From NCBI GenBank assembly GCA_017964105.1, contig JAGCSP010000001.1, forward strand, positions 1 through 24,339: a stretch of 24,339 nucleotides of DNA. The letters run 5' to 3'. The stretch comes from Clostridia bacterium. Lineage in GTDB: Bacteria; Bacillota; Clostridia; Christensenellales; UBA1242. Both the position numbers and the translations under genes were made by a program. Numbering within the stretch: position 1 is the stretch's first letter; every line of letters starts with the position of its first letter. Shown here in pieces: positions 21,316 to 24,339 of this stretch. The notes under the pieces were generated by a model, which saw only the letters and a list, made by a program, of their open reading frames with translations, was not told where the DNA came from and did not search any database.

Positions 21316-24300
21316 TGAAACCAACTGATAGCCAACAAGAGTTTATTGATTACTCAGATAGCAATGTGTTGTTGTCTGCTAGTGCGGGCAGTGGCAAAAC
21401 CTCCACAATGGTCAATAAATTAGTCAGTTTAATAGTAAATAAAAAAGTGCCAATCAAAAATATTTTGACGCTTACTTTTACTCGCGCTGCTGCATTTGAA
21501 ATGAAGCAACGTTTGACTCTTGCGTTATCAGAAGTGTTAGATAGTCAACCAAATAACACATTTGTTGCTGAACAATTGGAAGATTTGAATCTAGCCGATA
21601 TTGGAACGATTGACTCGCTTTGCAATAAAATTGTAAAGAAGTATTTTTACATAATTGGCGTTGATCCTAGCTTTGATATGATGGATGAAGTAGAAGAAGC
21701 GTATTTACTTAATAAAACAATAGAAAAGGTTTGTGAAGAAATACAAAGTGATGATGAATATTTTAACTTATATGAAAGTTATTTAACGAATAGGGCAAAC
21801 AAAGATTTGGTAGATGTAATAAAACGAATGTACAATTATTTACTTGTAATGCCTAATTATGAAGAATACAAAAAGCATGTGTTAGAAAAATGCTACAGCG
21901 ACAATGTTGATGATAATATTTGTGCTAATTTCTTAGTAGATGATGCAAAAAGACAAATGAATAATTATCATGACAAATTAAGCATACTTAAAGATTTAAC
22001 TTCTGATGATAAATTTTTGGAATATATTAATGCTAGATTGGGATACATTAAAGAAATTCTTAATGCAACTAAATATAGTCAAATTTGCAATATCGTGTCA
22101 AGTTTTGAATTTCCTCCACTTCCACGTAGAGATGATGAAATAAAAGAAGAATTACGTGGCTTAGATGAAGATTTAAAAAAGAAAATTAGATCGCTTCAAT
22201 CCATTTTTGAACATGTTGACAAAGCCGCCATTGAAGCTGTAAAACATGATGTGGAACAATTATTTGAATTGGTAGAAAAAGTTATTAGCAAAATGAATAA
22301 ACAAAAGATGCAGATTGGCAAATATTCATTTAGCGATTTAGAGCATTTTACATACAAAATTTTATGCAATGAAAGTGCACAAAAAGAATTGCAGAATATA
22401 TATAAATATATATTCTTTGACGAATATCAAGATATAAATGAACTTCAAGATAGCATTTTAATAAAAATATCAAATAATAACTTAAATTTAATTGGTGATG
22501 TGAAGCAATCTATTTATGAATTTAGACAAGCAACGCCAAGACTATTTGTAGAAAAATTTAATGAATATAGTAGTGGATGTGGCAAAGTAATTAAATTGAA
22601 TGATAACTTCCGTAGTGATGACAATATTTTGCAGTTTGTAAATATGTGTTTTGATAAACTAATTACCACCAAAACAATTGGTATTGACTATGCTAGCGAC
22701 AGTAGGTTGGTGGCAGGTAACAACGAACAAGTTACAGATTACAATAAAGTGCAACTAAATATCATAAATAAAGATAGCGATGGCGAAGATAACGAAGATT
22801 TAGATTATTTGCAAGCTGAAATAAATTTAATTATCAAAAAGATAAAAGAATTTAGAGACTTGGGCTATGAGTATAGTGACATTGCTGTTATCACAAGGGA
22901 TAGGGGCGAGCTTGCGCGGAAAATCAACAAGAGTTTGCAAGAATATAAAATTCCTTGTAGTATGGATTTACGTGCCAATATTTATGAAATGCCATATATC
23001 CAGTTGTTGGTTGCGTTAATTAAACTTATAGATAATTATCGTGATGATATATCCTGGGCAAGTGTGTTAATTAGTCCGATAGGTGGGTTTACTGAGCAAG
23101 AACTAGTTACAATATCTAAATATGGTAAAAAAGAATTTTATAGCAATGCCATTAATTATGATGTAGATGATGCCATTGGAAATAAACTAAACGCTTTAAA
23201 AAATCATTTGCAATCACTAAGACATTATTTAACAAATCATACCGTTGCAGAAATGCTAGACAAGGTGTTGCGCGAAAATAATCTATACAATTATTATCTA
23301 AGCATGCCAGACGGCGATAATATACTTACATACATCGATGAGTTTATCAAATCAATTAGTGCAATTGATAATATTACACATGTGGTAGAATTCATTGATG
23401 CACAAAGCGAAACAGATTCAAAATTAAATATTGTTCCAAATGCAAAAAAGCATGTCACACTTTCTACTATTCACTCAGCAAAAGGATTGGAATATGAGTG
23501 TGTCATATTCTGCAACACTGGCAAACAATTTAGGTTTGAAAGAAATTCGTCATTAAATATTTCCAAGAAATATGGAGTTGGCGTAAAGCACATTGATACT
23601 GACAATCGCAAAAAATACACACTTTTTGTCAAAAACGCATGTCTTATTGATAATAATAGTGCAATCCTCGAAGAGGAAATAAGGTTATTATATGTAGCAC
23701 TAACTCGTGCAAAAAAGAATTTGTGTATAATTGGAACTACAAGTGTATCAAAACTAATTGATAGTGTAGATGGCGATGTTTATTCTTCCAAAAATTATTT
23801 GCAATTGATATTCAAAGGATTTAAAAAATATCAATTAAACAATTTTAAAACCAACTCAAGCTTTGTCTTAAATAGAGACGAAACAAGTAAGGTTAATTGT
23901 GCAGTGTTTGATAATTTTGAAATTGAAAGTGGTAAAGATAGCGAGCTTTCATTTAATAAATATGACGAATCACTTGCAGAAGAGTTGAGTGAGCTTATAA
24001 ACTACAAATATCCATATAGTGATTTGCAAAACGTTGCAACTAAGAATAGCGTTACAAGTATTCTTAGCGAAGAGAATGACTATGTAAACACAGTTGATAA
24101 TATGACATCGTTACTAGTGACTGATGTGCCAAATTATGATAGTTTGGAATTAGGTACTGCATATCACTTGGTCATGCAACAGATAAATTATTTTGGGGAT
24201 AATGACGTTTGCGATATCGTTGCAAATTTGGTGCAAAGCGGACTTATATCTCAAGCACTTGCAAAGCGTATTGATATTAAAAAGATTAATGTTGCTGTGA

Positions 24301-24339
24301 AAACAGTTAAACAATATGTTAATGCAAAAAGCATTGTTC
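21315..24339 (+). CDS. addA: AddA, helicase-nuclease subunit A (runs off right edge)
   Basis: The first 1008 residues of AddA, the UvrD-type helicase plus nuclease partner of AddB. Seen in order: Q-motif DSQQEFID (5-12), Walker A SASAGSGKT (21-29), LTLTFTRAAAFEMKQR, Walker B FFDEYQD (D369, E370), GDVKQSIYEFRQA, LNDNFRS, TLSTIHSAKGLEY, and motif VI YVALTRAKKNL. The beginning of the C-terminal nuclease domain is visible as LGTAYHLVMQQ; its catalytic DYKT lies past the edge. ATG 21315 overlaps the addB stop (TAATG), with GGAG (21306-21309) a few bases upstream, so translation is coupled. The order addB-addA is the usual one in Gram-positive genomes. Confidence 0.96.
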   Translation, partial: MKPTDSQQEFIDYSDSNVLLSASAGSGKTSTMVNKLVSLIVNKKVPIKNILTLTFTRAAAFEMKQRLTLALSEVLDSQPNNTFVAEQLEDLNLADIGTIDSLCNKIVKKYFYIIGVDPSFDMMDEVEEAYLLNKTIEKVCEEIQSDDEYFNLYESYLTNRANKDLVDVIKRMYNYLLVMPNYEEYKKHVLEKCYSDNVDDNICANFLVDDAKRQMNNYHDKLSILKDLTSDDKFLEYINARLGYIKEILNATKYSQICNIVSSFEFPPLPRRDDEIKEELRGLDEDLKKKIRSLQSIFEHVDKAAIEAVKHDVEQLFELVEKVISKMNKQKMQIGKYSFSDLEHFTYKILCNESAQKELQNIYKYIFFDEYQDINELQDSILIKISNNNLNLIGDVKQSIYEFRQATPRLFVEKFNEYSSGCGKVIKLNDNFRSDDNILQFVNMCFDKLITTKTIGIDYASDSRLVAGNNEQVTDYNKVQLNIINKDSDGEDNEDLDYLQAEINLIIKKIKEFRDLGYEYSDIAVITRDRGELARKINKSLQEYKIPCSMDLRANIYEMPYIQLLVALIKLIDNYRDDISWASVLISPIGGFTEQELVTISKYGKKEFYSNAINYDVDDAIGNKLNALKNHLQSLRHYLTNHTVAEMLDKVLRENNLYNYYLSMPDGDNILTYIDEFIKSISAIDNITHVVEFIDAQSETDSKLNIVPNAKKHVTLSTIHSAKGLEYECVIFCNTGKQFRFERNSSLNISKKYGVGVKHIDTDNRKKYTLFVKNACLIDNNSAILEEEIRLLYVALTRAKKNLCIIGTTSVSKLIDSVDGDVYSSKNYLQLIFKGFKKYQLNNFKTNSSFVLNRDETSKVNCAVFDNFEIESGKDSELSFNKYDESLAEELSELINYKYPYSDLQNVATKNSVTSILSEENDYVNTVDNMTSLLVTDVPNYDSLELGTAYHLVMQQINYFGDNDVCDIVANLVQSGLISQALAKRIDIKKINVAVKTVKQYVNAKSIV

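Overview
The window reads as a chromosomal segment of an uncultured, low-GC, Gram-positive-type bacterium, probably a gut-type clostridium or relative. The signs are an AT-rich base composition, AddAB instead of RecBCD, YugP-type membrane peptidases, Shine-Dalgarno (SD) sites of the GGAGG type, rho-independent terminators after most units, a lipobox lipoprotein and a CCA-encoding tRNA. The genus cannot be named from this sequence. The standard code fits: long ORFs contain no in-frame TGA except one notable case (below).

Layout. (1) 1-1111, minus: the start of a magnesium transporter gene, mgtE, running off the left edge. It is preceded by a 28-codon leader ORF that overlaps it by ATGA and has its own promoter. 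(2) 1265-3016, plus: glmS, divergent from mgtE, with its own terminator. (3) 3257-5608: xfp, phosphoketolase, with its own terminator. (4) 5705-6217: a small two-helix membrane protein. (5) 6432-13378: an apparent exporter locus made of a polytopic membrane protein of YwaF/TMEM164 type fused to an ABC ATPase, an ABC-exporter-like permease, a one-helix small protein overlapping the permease by ATGA, and a large beta-helix lipoprotein. It ends in a strong terminator. (6) 13466-13541, minus: tRNA-Thr(GGT), followed on its 5' side by a roughly 110-bp fold-back element built partly from tRNA fragments. (7) 13870-17692, minus: three HEXXH metallopeptidase genes (one soluble-looking and interrupted by an in-frame TGA, two tandem YugP-like membrane proteins) and an unrecognised 300-residue protein. 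(8) 17758-24339, plus: an unrecognised 118-residue protein, then addB and addA, the latter running off the right edge.

How parts work together. AddA and AddB form the helicase-nuclease that processes double-strand breaks; the genes overlap by one base. Genes 6432, 8734 and 10386 are tightly packed and probably make one envelope transporter, with the lipoprotein as a candidate partner or substrate-side component. GlmS supplies glucosamine-6-phosphate for the cell wall. Xfp makes acetyl phosphate from pentose and fructose phosphates.

Most notable for follow-up: the ATPase/YwaF fusion and its neighbours; the mgtE leader peptide with two mutually exclusive hairpins; the tRNA-derived fold-back element; an in-frame TGA followed by 54 intact codons; and three genes whose promoters place the transcription start at or next to the start codon, suggesting leaderless mRNAs.
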